Notes under the pieces: generated by a model | Seen by the model: the letters and a program-made list of their open reading frames with translations, nothing else | Database searches by the model: none | What the model was told of the DNA's origin: nothing | Part shown: positions 25,728 to 34,098 of the stretch, in pieces | How the letters are laid out: each line of letters starts with the position of its first letter | Position numbering within the stretch: the first letter of the stretch is position 1 | NCBI RefSeq assembly: GCF_000377505.1 | Contig: NZ_KB898198.1 | Span: 88,009 to 152,008, forward strand | From: Paenibacillus massiliensis 2301065 = DSM 16942 | Lineage (GTDB): Bacteria; Bacillota; Bacilli; Paenibacillales; Paenibacillaceae | Length of the DNA: 64,000 nucleotides | Direction of reading: 5' to 3' | Program-made: the position numbers and the translations under genes

Positions 25728-26669
25728 CTAAGACCGACCGCTCTCCAGCTCGAAGATACCTGAGCTTAAATAACGCTCCCCGTTATCCGGGGCAATGCAC
25801 AGCACCCTACTACCCGCTCCAAGGCGACGTGCCTCCTGCAGTGCTGTCCAGACTGATGCACCGGAAGAAGGGCCGACCAGTATTCCTTCCTGTCGTGCGA
25901 GCTGTCGCATCGTATTCAGCGCGTCTTCATCCCTGACCTGCATAATCTCATCGTAGACCTCACGATTCAGCACTGGCGGGATGAAGCCCGGGCTCGTACC
26001 GACCAACTTGTGCGGCCCAGGCTCCCCCCCGGAGAGCACGGGAGAGCCCTGTGGCTCCACGACCACAATCCGTAGATCCGGTAGCTCCTTGCGCAGCTCC
26101 TCCCCTGTCCCCGTAATGGTTCCACCTGTACCTGATGTTGCCACGAAGACATCTAGCCTGCCCCCCGTCTGCTGCATAATCTCCCGGGCAGTCGTACCAC
26201 GATGCGCATTCGGATTAGCCGGGTTCTCGAACTGCTGGGGCATGAAGCTGCCCGGGATCTGTACCAGCAGCTCCTGAGCCTTACGAATCGCACCTGGCAT
26301 ACGCTCTTCCCCAGGGGTCAGAATGACCTCCGCTCCGTACGCCTGCATAATCTGAATCCGCTCCTTGCTCATGTTAGAGGGCATCGTGATAATGAGACGA
26401 TATCCCTTGGCAGCGGCATTCATGGCTAGTCCGATCCCGGTATTTCCGCTCGTCGGCTCGATGATCGTCGCACCTGGCTGCAGTATCCCGTCACGCTCGG
26501 CCTGCTCGATCAGATTGCGGGCTGCACGGTCCTTGACGCTTCCGCTAGGGTTGAAGTATTCCAGCTTCACCAGCACCTCAGCGTCCTCGGGGCCTACGAG
26601 ATTGCGAAGACGCACGGCCGGGGTTCCACCGATCAGGTCGGTAATATTGTTCACCGTTATGGCTTCCAT
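25728..26669 (-). CDS. cysK: Cysteine synthase A (O-acetylserine sulfhydrylase)
   Basis: 313 residues. Fold-type II PLP enzyme: NPSGSVKDRAARNLI with the Schiff-base lysine at about K46, the substrate-binding loop PTSGNTGIGLA (about 72-82), and phosphate-binding SGTGGTITGTG (about 175-185). The C-terminal GPSSGAS and CIAPDNGERYLSS complete the signature. It makes cysteine from O-acetylserine and sulfide in the cytoplasm. Paralogues such as cystathionine beta-synthase-type CysM/YrhA cannot be fully excluded by eye. It is transcribed alone; I found no T-box or S-box in its leader. It connects with the sulfur-scavenging genes at 49-59 kb. Confidence 0.93.
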   Translation of the reverse strand: MEAITVNNITDLIGGTPAVRLRNLVGPEDAEVLVKLEYFNPSGSVKDRAARNLIEQAERDGILQPGATIIEPTSGNTGIGLAMNAAAKGYRLIITMPSNMSKERIQIMQAYGAEVILTPGEERMPGAIRKAQELLVQIPGSFMPQQFENPANPNAHRGTTAREIMQQTGGRLDVFVATSGTGGTITGTGEELRKELPDLRIVVVEPQGSPVLSGGEPGPHKLVGTSPGFIPPVLNREVYDEIMQVRDEDALNTMRQLARQEGILVGPSSGASVWTALQEARRLGAGSRVLCIAPDNGERYLSSGIFELESGRS

Positions 26670-26866
26670 ACGTTATACTCCACTCCCTGTTATCTGCTTA
26701 ATAGCTTCGCTGTTATCTTTGTTATCCAATAATGCTCAGTACAATACGAGTGCGCTACACTGAATCTGTAGACTAGCCTGTAAAATATGATTGTAATCTA
26801 GCATCCGCCTTGTGGCTTGTCAAATAGACCTGTTGGTACCATAGGGATGCAGCTCAAATTACTCCA

Positions 26867-26975
26867 ATTCCAGTACCTCTACCAGATCAAATGTGAGTAT
26901 TGAGTCGCTTTCCGTTAACCACTGCCCTTTCCCGATCATTCACCATGAAATTAGATCAGTCAACGTACTTGTTGA
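26867..26975. repeat. Dispersed intergenic repeat, diverged copy B
   Basis: CTACCAGATCAAATGTGAGTA (26878-26898) matches copy C closely, and CAGTCAACGTACT (about 26957-26969) matches copy A; the middle has diverged. It lies between the divergent cysK and beta-lactamase-fold genes. The rest of 26670-27125 shows no gene. Confidence 0.5.
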
Positions 26976-27125
26976 TGGTAGCTACAGGGGGAATCATCCA
27001 CTGCTCAGGCTAAAGTATCTTGTGCGAAGCTAATGCTCATCTACACGAGCATGTACTTCATTATTTACTGGTATAATAACAGAAAATAACAGGCACAGCG
27101 CCAAGCACCTACAGAAAGGAACCTT

Positions 27126-28148
27126 ATGAATCTCTCCCATCTGGATACCATCATTCCACCACTTGACCTGAGAAGCTGTCTTATTAGTCACCAGGGGAAG
27201 CTGATATATGAGCATTATCGGAATACCGAGGCTGCAACAGATGTAGCCAAGATCAACTCCTGCACCAAAAGTATTGTGTCCGCGCTGATCTGCATTGCAA
27301 TGGATCATGACATGCTGCCGGGTACAAGCACCCCCATCACGGAGTTTTTTCCGCAGCTAAGACACGACAGTGATTCGCGCAAAAAAGAAATTACACTGGA
27401 GCAACTGCTTACGATGACAGCCGGCTTCGATTGGACTGAGTTCGGCGGCGATAATTCCTTTCCCCGTATGACACGTACAGCGGATTGGGTGGAATTCGCT
27501 TTGGACCAACCCTTAAGAGACACGCCCGGGACACGAATGGAGTATAACTCCGGGGTATCCCAGCTGTTAACGGCCATTCTTGTCCAAGCATCTGGCATGT
27601 CCGTTACCCGGTTTGCAGAGCAGCAACTATTCGGACCGCTAGACATTACAGCCTATTCATGGGATCAGGACCCGCAAGGCATCCATACCGGAGGGTTTGG
27701 CCTACGGATGCGCCCAGACGATCTGCTCAAATTCGGAGAGCTATACCTTCAACAGGGCGTCTGGAAAGGCCAAACGGTCATTTCACGCGAGCTGGTCGCC
27801 CGATCCACGCACGCGGCTATACTTGTAGAGCCACCCTGGCGCGGAGGCTATGGCTGGCATTGGTGGTCTGATACCTATCAGTTTGATTCGAATCAAACTA
27901 ATACTAACCAAACTGATACTAACCAAACTGATACTAATCAAGCTGATTCACGTGAGCGTCCTGATGCTTCTACAGATCATGTCCTTAGGTACTATTACGC
28001 CCGTGGATACGGAGGACAGTTCGTGCATGTCATACCCCAGCTTGAGCTCGTTACAGTACTCACGAACGATAAGCGCAAGCGGGACAAGCCGCCTACGGAG
28101 GTATTCGAGCGCTTCCTTGCACCTGTGCTGGCGGATATGCTCAGGTGA
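27126..28148 (+). CDS. Beta-lactamase-fold serine hydrolase (class C type)
   Basis: 340 residues; ATG at 27126 after GAAAGGA. The serine hydrolase motif SCTKS (S45, K48), a YNS motif in MEYNSGVS (about 140) and a late YGGQ in ARGYGGQ (third motif, KTG-equivalent) identify the serine beta-lactamase/DD-peptidase superfamily. There is no signal peptide, so it is probably a cytoplasmic esterase or amidase of the 6-aminohexanoate-dimer-hydrolase type rather than an antibiotic-resistance enzyme. Residues about 255-272 are an in-frame NQTDT repeat inserted before the third motif. It is divergent from cysK. Confidence 0.85.
   Translation: MNLSHLDTIIPPLDLRSCLISHQGKLIYEHYRNTEAATDVAKINSCTKSIVSALICIAMDHDMLPGTSTPITEFFPQLRHDSDSRKKEITLEQLLTMTAGFDWTEFGGDNSFPRMTRTADWVEFALDQPLRDTPGTRMEYNSGVSQLLTAILVQASGMSVTRFAEQQLFGPLDITAYSWDQDPQGIHTGGFGLRMRPDDLLKFGELYLQQGVWKGQTVISRELVARSTHAAILVEPPWRGGYGWHWWSDTYQFDSNQTNTNQTDTNQTDTNQADSRERPDASTDHVLRYYYARGYGGQFVHVIPQLELVTVLTNDKRKRDKPPTEVFERFLAPVLADMLR
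27883..27950 (+). repeat. In-frame 15-base tandem repeat encoding NQTDT units
   Basis: Units close to AACCAAACTGATACT repeat about four times inside the serine hydrolase gene, preserving frame (NQTNT, NQTDT, NQTDT, NQAD). Confidence 0.9.
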
Positions 28149-28182
28149 ACATGAATATTCAGATTAGAGCTGATCCAAGCAA

Positions 28183-28232
28183 CAAATAGAAAACAGCCAT
28201 CCGCCAGATTCCTTCGAACTGGCAGATGGCTG
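28183..28232 (-). terminator. Terminator of the sigma/anti-sigma operon
   Basis: CAGCCATCCGCCAG (28194-28207) pairs with CTGGCAGATGGCTG (28219-28232), followed on the minus strand by TTTTCTATTT. It may also serve the convergent hydrolase gene. Confidence 0.75.
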
Positions 28233-28315
28233 CTTACCTATACTTTAATTCATCCGATAGATTATTCATAGCCTTACTACTTTATCTACTGAACGATCCT
28301 GCTCCTGATTATGAA

Positions 28316-29515
28316 TTAACGCTCCAGCGGTACGTTCATCTCCAGTTCCTTGAGATATGTCCGGTCTCCGTTGCTGATCATCTTCCCGTTGTCGTCCAGC
28401 TTCTCACCAACAACACTCCAATCCGCAGGCTTCATAGTGAAAGTGAACGGCTTAATCGTAACGGATTTGGCGTTCGGACTAATGGCAGCATATAACTCAT
28501 CCACATGGTACTCGGTCAGAGGCTTGCTGTGGAAGAATCCGAGTCTCCGCTGCTCCAGCACCTTGCCTTGGTCATCCACGATCTCATAATACATCATGGT
28601 CGGAGCATATTCTCCTGTCTGCTCAAATGAAGCAGGTACTTCTCCTTTACTGTCCAGTATCAGACGTGTGCTTGTCGCGGTGGTTTCCAGCTTCTTCACC
28701 GTGTAGCTGAAGTCTCCGCTGCTCTTCGTCTCATTCGGCTGAACGGTGAGCTTACTTTGGTCAAGCTTTACAGGCACCTTGAACTCATAAGCTCCATCTA
28801 CTCGGGTCACCTCCGTACGAACGGTCAGTTCAAATTCATTCGGTAGGGCATCTACTTCGGTATATTCCGCAAAGACGGCATTCAAATTGGATGGATCATC
28901 TCCAAAGCTCCCAAAGAGTGTGACCTTCTGACCATTAATCAAAATCTCGGGAGACTTAATGTAGCCCTTTTCTTGTTTTTCCTCAGGGATTTTGCGGGAT
29001 TTCACCCACTCATCGTCCCCTCCCTCCATCTTAGCATCCATAGGAATGTATGGACTTGCGGCGTTCTCCGGAAAAATCTCACCCTCGCGCTCAATGGAGA
29101 AACTCAGACGAGTACCATCATACAGCACATTCGTCAGCGTTAGAGTAACGCCGTCCTTCGTGACTTGTTCAAGCGGTTGCGTCAGAATACCTTGATCTAC
29201 GGCTCGCTGGATTTCATCCGCATTCAGTCCGTAGAACACTGCTCCGATACCCGGGATTTGCTTCAAAGCACTCGCCATCGTCGGCGACACAAAACCTGCT
29301 CCAACTACACCTGTTCCCAATACAGCAGCTACAGAGGCCGCAATTACAGTCCGTTGTACTATCTTGGATTTCGTTCGCTGTCTGGTCATGGTACGTTCTC
29401 CTAACTTGTTCATGATTTCCTTACTCATACTTCCTCGCGGCATCTGGGAATCCTGAATCCTTTGCTCCAGCTGTTCAAGCTCTTGCTCATAAGTGCGAAC
29501 GGGCTGTCTGTCCAT
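28316..29515 (-). CDS. DUF4179 membrane protein, probable anti-sigma factor
   Basis: 399 residues; ATG at 29515 after GGAGGA. A cytoplasmic N-terminus of about 75 residues is followed by one membrane helix (TVIAASVAAVLGTGVVGAGF, about 73-95). The extracytoplasmic part starts with the DUF4179 pattern (GLNADEIQRAVDQGI, GVTLTLTNVLYDGTRLSFSI), then beta-rich DUF5643-like sequence. It overlaps the upstream ECF sigma gene by 29 bases, the usual layout of a sigma factor and its membrane-anchored antagonist. It would hold the sigma factor at the membrane until an envelope signal arrives; the signal is unknown. Confidence 0.82.
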   Translation of the reverse strand: MDRQPVRTYEQELEQLEQRIQDSQMPRGSMSKEIMNKLGERTMTRQRTKSKIVQRTVIAASVAAVLGTGVVGAGFVSPTMASALKQIPGIGAVFYGLNADEIQRAVDQGILTQPLEQVTKDGVTLTLTNVLYDGTRLSFSIEREGEIFPENAASPYIPMDAKMEGGDDEWVKSRKIPEEKQEKGYIKSPEILINGQKVTLFGSFGDDPSNLNAVFAEYTEVDALPNEFELTVRTEVTRVDGAYEFKVPVKLDQSKLTVQPNETKSSGDFSYTVKKLETTATSTRLILDSKGEVPASFEQTGEYAPTMMYYEIVDDQGKVLEQRRLGFFHSKPLTEYHVDELYAAISPNAKSVTIKPFTFTMKPADWSVVGEKLDDNGKMISNGDRTYLKELEMNVPLER

Positions 29516-30080
29516 GCAGAAATCCTCCTTTGCTTGTATGCTCCATTAGCTTACGACGAAGTCGTTCATATTTCTTGCGTAGTGTGGCTGGCTTGATGTT
29601 CATGATTGCCCCGATCTCATCGAAGCTGTATTGCTCAACAGCCTTCAGCAGCAGAATATGACGCTCCTCCGGTGTCAGATAGGTCAACAGCTCTTCAATA
29701 ACTGTGGCATAAGGGGATACCTGCACGACAGGCTCCGTCTTCTTGAACTCATTCACCAGCTTCAGCCAGCGACTTTGCTTCTTCTTGATATTCATTAAAT
29801 GGTTGTAGGCTATCTTATACAGCCACGCCGAGAAGGTCGCCTGCCTCTGATACCGTTCAAGATTCTCATAAGCTCTTATGAAAATATCTTGTACGGCATC
29901 CTCTGTCTCCTCATGGTTCCTCAAGATGTAATAGCAATAGGTATACATCTGGCGTTCAAATTCCAGAATAATGATCTCATAAGCCTCCTGCTCGCCAGCC
30001 TTGACCCGCTCTACGGCCTGTTCGATGCGTTGGTATTTATCACGTTTTACCTGCATGTCCCCGGGGATGGTTGCCTGCAC
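29487..30080 (-). CDS. ECF-type RNA polymerase sigma factor
   Basis: 197 residues from a GTG at 30080 with AAGGAGGTGAGCCA upstream; a later ATG at 30056 has no good site. Region 2 is seen in ETEDAVQDIFIRAYENLERY followed by FSAWLYKIAYNHLMNI, and region 4 in LTPEERHILLLKAVEQYSFDEIG with the helix-turn-helix IKPATLRKKYERLRRKL. It directs RNA polymerase to a small envelope-stress regulon and is presumably inhibited by the overlapping DUF4179 protein. Closest in style to SigW/SigV/SigX-like factors; the exact group is unclear. Confidence 0.93.
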   Translation of the reverse strand: MQATIPGDMQVKRDKYQRIEQAVERVKAGEQEAYEIIILEFERQMYTYCYYILRNHEETEDAVQDIFIRAYENLERYQRQATFSAWLYKIAYNHLMNIKKKQSRWLKLVNEFKKTEPVVQVSPYATVIEELLTYLTPEERHILLLKAVEQYSFDEIGAIMNIKPATLRKKYERLRRKLMEHTSKGGFLHGQTARSHL

Positions 30081-30361
30081 TGGCTCACCTCCTTGTCTTG
30101 ATGCCTATATAACAATTCTAAGAAAGTGTTTGTGACATCATTTGATGGCGTTATTTCTTCATAATAATCTTCATTTCCAAATTCCTCATGTACGTCTTGG
30201 TTCTATGACTAATAATTTTCCCTTTGCGATCCTTCACTGCTCATTCCGTACTTGTCGCTCCGCTGTCACTTCTCCGTGCTAGTAGATCTGTACATGATTT
30301 CGATTTATATGTATATTGATGGAAAATGGAGTTCCATGATGGAAGAAAGGACTTTCACTAC

Positions 30362-31405
30362 ATGACACAAATCACTTCAACAACAATTAATACATTGACG
30401 CTTAAATTACATGAGACGATGGAACGTGTAGATTTCTCAGGGACAATCATGTTGCACGAAAACGGCGATACTCCCCTTCTGCTTCTAACTCGTGGCAAGG
30501 CGAATCGGGCAGAGGACCTGCCGATTCAGCTCGATACCCGCTTCGGCATTGCTTCTGGATGCAAGGTGTTCACTGCCGTTAGCATCTGCCAATTGGTGGA
30601 GCAGGGTAAGCTGTCACTGGACACACGACTAAAGGACTGCCTGAGTGTAGATTTTCCACTATGGGATGCAGGAATTACGATTCGGCAGTTGCTCACGCAT
30701 ACGGCAGGAATTCCCGATTATTTCGACGAGGAAGTAATGGATGATTTTGAGGAGCTATGGAAGCAGCGCCCGGTGTATGGACTGCGGAAGCTTCGTGACT
30801 TCCTCCCTATGTTCAGTGAAGCACCTATGAAGTTTCAGCCAGGTGAGCGATTCCACTATAACAATGCGGGATTTATCGTCCTTGGCCTAATTGTAGAGCA
30901 GCAGACGGGGAGCAGTTTCACCGATTATGTGGAACGTCATATTTTTGCCCCAAGTGGCATGAGCTCCTCTGGGTATTTTGCTATGGATAATCTTCCACGC
31001 CATACAGCCCTTGGCTATATCCAGAACGATGACGGCAGCTGGCGAACGAATATTTTCTCGGTGCCTGTCAAAGGCGGGGCTGACGGTGGGGCCTATGTAA
31101 CAGCTCCCGATATGCTGCTCTTCTGGAATGCTCTTCTGGATGGCAAGCTGCTTGGGCGCGAGATGCTGCTGCAGTTGCTCACCCCGCATGTACATGAACA
31201 GGATGAATCCTATTACGGTTACGGAATATGGATTGAACAGCAGGAGAAGGAGATTCGCAAATACCATCTGATGGGCTTTGATCCTGGCGTCAGCTTCATG
31301 TCCGCTGTATATCCTCAGCACGGCTTGAAGCTCGTCATCACCTCTAACCAGAGTCGGGGACCGTATCCCATTATGAAGGCCATTGAGGAGATTCTGAGGC
31401 TATAG
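30362..31405 (+). CDS. Beta-lactamase-fold serine hydrolase
   Basis: 347 residues from the ATG at 30362, after GAAAGGA; an earlier in-frame ATG has no site. The nucleophile motif is SGCK (about S65-K68) with QLLTHTAGIPDYF following, then HYNNAGFIVLG (YxN motif), and a C-terminal HLMGFDPGVS replacing the KTG box. Related to AmpC/EstB and penicillin-binding-protein-like esterases. No signal peptide, so cytoplasmic peptidase or esterase activity is more likely than resistance. It is 40% or less similar by eye to the other hydrolase at 27126, so not a recent duplicate. Single-gene unit with a perfect terminator. Confidence 0.87.
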   Translation: MTQITSTTINTLTLKLHETMERVDFSGTIMLHENGDTPLLLLTRGKANRAEDLPIQLDTRFGIASGCKVFTAVSICQLVEQGKLSLDTRLKDCLSVDFPLWDAGITIRQLLTHTAGIPDYFDEEVMDDFEELWKQRPVYGLRKLRDFLPMFSEAPMKFQPGERFHYNNAGFIVLGLIVEQQTGSSFTDYVERHIFAPSGMSSSGYFAMDNLPRHTALGYIQNDDGSWRTNIFSVPVKGGADGGAYVTAPDMLLFWNALLDGKLLGREMLLQLLTPHVHEQDESYYGYGIWIEQQEKEIRKYHLMGFDPGVSFMSAVYPQHGLKLVITSNQSRGPYPIMKAIEEILRL

Positions 31406-31413
31406 GAACCTAG

Positions 31414-31457
31414 CGCAAAAAGACGATTCGCTCTTTATGAGGAATCGTCTTTTTGCG
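31414..31457 (+). terminator. Rho-independent terminator, perfect 16-base stem
   Basis: CGCAAAAAGACGATTC pairs exactly with GAATCGTCTTTTTGCG around a 12-base loop; U-tracts within the stem on both strands, so probably bidirectional between the hydrolase and treR. Confidence 0.88.
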
Positions 31458-31465
31458 TTTGTACG

Positions 31466-31533
31466 ATTTCATGAGTTCATGATTTCATGAGTTCATGATT
31501 CCATGAGTTCATGATTCCATGAGTTCATGAATT
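31466..31533. repeat. Tandem 16-base repeat downstream of treR
   Basis: About four units of CATGAGTTCATGATTY, themselves built of two partly palindromic TCATGA steps, ending about 37 bases from the treR stop. Confidence 0.92.
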
Positions 31534-31569
31534 GCACGGTTTGTACAATTTCGTAGCGGTTGGCAAAGC

Positions 31570-32289
31570 TTATGGCTTCATACGCCGGGCAAAATCAACA
31601 AATCTGAACTTGTCGAGCCGATGCCTGGACTCAGTATATTGGAACAACATCGCATCCCTCAAATACACATAGTTCCGCACCACCACAACCTGCTCATACC
31701 CCTGTAGGTCCATATAGCGTCGATCATCCTCATCGACAGACTCTACGGTAATTTCCTTCCGAGCGAAGCTGATCTCCAGCCCCAGTCTGCCCTCCAGATA
31801 ATCATAGATGGATTGTTCAGCGATTTCAGGAGTCAGGTCAGGTACAATCTTGGCATCAAAATAATCCTTATCCAGAATGACCCGCTCTCCCTCAATCTCG
31901 CGCGCACGCAGCACTTTCCAGACAAGAGCGTTATCCTCCCGCTGTAGCTGCTTGCGAATGTACCGATCCATTGGCAATAGCTCCGTCTGATAGACCAGCG
32001 TCCGGGTGGGCTTGCCCATCGTTCCTGACAGCTCCTTGAAGCTGACGAGCCCCGTCACGGGAAAGCTAAGACGGCCCAGCTCCAGCACGAAGGAGCCCTT
32101 GCCTCTGATCTTCTGGATGAACCCATTCTGTGACAGCATCGTTAGAGCCTTGCGAACCGTCTCACGTGACGTATTGTAGGCTTCAGCCAGCTCGCTTTCC
32201 GAAGGAAGCTTCGTTCCTGCTCGTAGCTGACCTGATTGAATCTGCTCCACTAGCTCATGATATATTGTGACAAATATATTTTCTCTCAT
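31570..32289 (-). CDS. treR: Trehalose operon repressor TreR (GntR family)
   Basis: 239 residues starting MRENIFVTIYHELVEQI. The N-terminal GntR winged helix has LPSESELAEAYNTSRETVRKAL and NGFIQKIRGKGSFV. Residues about 90-235 form a UTRA sensor domain (VLRAREIEGERVILDKDYF, ending RLDKFRFVDFARR). TreR binds TTGTATATACAA-type operators and is released by trehalose-6-phosphate. Two such operators lie in the promoter 3.4 kb upstream of its start. It is the last gene of treP-treA-treR, 54 bases after treA, so it is autoregulated within the operon. Confidence 0.95.
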   Translation of the reverse strand: MRENIFVTIYHELVEQIQSGQLRAGTKLPSESELAEAYNTSRETVRKALTMLSQNGFIQKIRGKGSFVLELGRLSFPVTGLVSFKELSGTMGKPTRTLVYQTELLPMDRYIRKQLQREDNALVWKVLRAREIEGERVILDKDYFDAKIVPDLTPEIAEQSIYDYLEGRLGLEISFARKEITVESVDEDDRRYMDLQGYEQVVVVRNYVYLRDAMLFQYTESRHRLDKFRFVDFARRMKP

Positions 32290-32343
32290 TCCTTCTCACC
32301 GTCAGTAATTGTAGCATGATTCGCTGTCGATGTGGAATTGCGC

Positions 32344-34098
32344 TCATACTTCCTTCATGAGATATACAGCCGATTCATAAGGGCGCAGGGTGAGCTTCTG
32401 TGGTGCTTCGGGAGTATCCGCATAATTGGACAGCAGTAGCTGCGGCTTGCAGGCGAATAGCTTTGAATCCTTGGGTAGCTCGAAGTATGCTGGCTCATTA
32501 TAGAAATTATTAATAACCAACAGGTGCTCATCGCTTCCCCATCTCGCATAGGCGAAGAGAGTAGGGTGCTCGTCCAGCAGCAACTCGAATCTGCCAGTAG
32601 TCACGATCTCATATTCCTTGCGCAAGCGAATAAGCGCACGATAATGATGATAGACCGATTCCGGGTCAGCCAGGGCTTCCTCCACATGGATATGCTCATG
32701 GTTCGCAGCTATCGGAATCCATGGTGTGCCTGTAGTGAAGCCTGCCTGCGCTCCTCCATTCCACTGCACAGGCGTCCGGGAATTATCCCGGGATTTCTGC
32801 TTCAGGATCGTCAGGATCTCCTCTTCAGGCAGACCTTGCTCCTGCATGAGCTGGTACATATTCAAGCTCTCTACATCCCGGTAATGAGACAGGGTCTCGA
32901 ATCCGGGATCAGTCATCCCGATCTCTTCTCCCTGATAGATGTAAGGCGTGCCTTGCAGTAGATGGATTGCCGTCCCCAGCATCTTGGCAGACTGCTTACG
33001 GTAGACTCCATCATCTCCATACCGGGACACGACGCGCGGCTGGTCATGGTTGCACCAGAACAGCGCATTCCAGCCACCTCCCTCATGCATGCCCTCCTGC
33101 CAGGAAGACAATATGCGCTTGAGCTTCAGGAAATCCATGTCCCCCAGCGCCCATTTCTCCCCTTCCGGATAGTCTACCTTCAGATGATGAAAGTTGAACG
33201 TCATACTCAGTTCACGTCGATCCGGGTTCGAATAGAGTACGCACTGCTCAATCGTCGTGGACGACATTTCGCCCACCGTCACGAATTGTGCATCTCCGAA
33301 TACCTCCCGGTTCATCTCCTGCATGTACTCGTGCACTCGTGGACCATCCGTGTAGAACCTTCTACCATCTCCTGGCGGGATTCGTCCATCATCGTTCGGG
33401 AAGTCCTGATCCTTGGAGATGAGATTGATGACGTCCAGCCGGAAGCCATCGATCCCTTGCTCTATCCAGAACTTCATCATTTTGTACACCTCAGCCCGTA
33501 CCTGCTCATTCTCCCAGTTCAGGTCCGCCTGCGTCTTATCGAACAAGCACAGATAATATTGACCTGTCTGTTCATCGAAGGCCCACGCGGGGCCTCCGAA
33601 CTTCGACTTCCAGTTATTCGGCGGGCCGCCGTCAACCGGATCTCTCCAGATGTAGAAATCCCGATACGGGTTATCGCGCGAAGCACGTGACTGCTGGAAC
33701 CAGGCGTGCTCTATTGATGTATGATTGACGACAATGTCGAACATCAGCTTCAGTCCGCGGGTATGACTTTCCGAGATGAGCTCCTGTACGTCCTTCATCG
33801 TTCCATATTCAGGATAGATGCTGTAATAATCCCGGATATCATAGCCGTTATCCTGCTGAGGCGAGTCATAGATTGGCGTCAGCCACAGCACATCGACTCC
33901 CAGTGAAGCCAGATAATCGAGTCGGGAGATGATTCCCTGAATATCCCCCACTCCATTGCCAGTCGTATCCTGGAAGCTGCGCGGGTAGATCTGGTAGACG
34001 ACTGCCTTTTTCCACCAAGGAATATCATGGCTACTGCTCTCTGCATGCTGTCTACCATCGTGAATTCTTTTCTGCTCAGTAGTCCTCTCTATACTCAT
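32344..34098 (-). CDS. treA: Trehalose-6-phosphate hydrolase (GH13)
   Basis: 584 residues; the ATG overlaps the treP stop by one base (TAATG), implying translational coupling. GH13 motifs are VVNHTS, nucleophile GFRLDVINL, acid/base VTVGEMSS and WCNHDQPR with the transition-state aspartate. It splits cytoplasmic trehalose-6-phosphate into glucose and glucose-6-phosphate. The N-terminus has about 25 extra residues before the usual WWKKAVVYQIYPRSF start, so a slightly later start is possible. Oligo-1,6-glucosidase is the nearest alternative; operon context favours TreA (TreC). Confidence 0.95.
   Translation of the reverse strand: MSIERTTEQKRIHDGRQHAESSSHDIPWWKKAVVYQIYPRSFQDTTGNGVGDIQGIISRLDYLASLGVDVLWLTPIYDSPQQDNGYDIRDYYSIYPEYGTMKDVQELISESHTRGLKLMFDIVVNHTSIEHAWFQQSRASRDNPYRDFYIWRDPVDGGPPNNWKSKFGGPAWAFDEQTGQYYLCLFDKTQADLNWENEQVRAEVYKMMKFWIEQGIDGFRLDVINLISKDQDFPNDDGRIPPGDGRRFYTDGPRVHEYMQEMNREVFGDAQFVTVGEMSSTTIEQCVLYSNPDRRELSMTFNFHHLKVDYPEGEKWALGDMDFLKLKRILSSWQEGMHEGGGWNALFWCNHDQPRVVSRYGDDGVYRKQSAKMLGTAIHLLQGTPYIYQGEEIGMTDPGFETLSHYRDVESLNMYQLMQEQGLPEEEILTILKQKSRDNSRTPVQWNGGAQAGFTTGTPWIPIAANHEHIHVEEALADPESVYHHYRALIRLRKEYEIVTTGRFELLLDEHPTLFAYARWGSDEHLLVINNFYNEPAYFELPKDSKLFACKPQLLLSNYADTPEAPQKLTLRPYESAVYLMKEV

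Noticed and set aside
26670..26770. Possible T-box or S-box leader for cysK
   Set aside because: No S-box core sequence, specifier loop or T-box (TGGNACCGCG) sequence could be found.
27126..31405. The two beta-lactamase-fold genes as antibiotic resistance genes
   Set aside because: Both lack signal peptides and canonical KTG boxes; they fit the broad esterase/peptidase group better.
32962..33690. 242-codon plus-strand frame
   Set aside because: Antisense shadow of treA.
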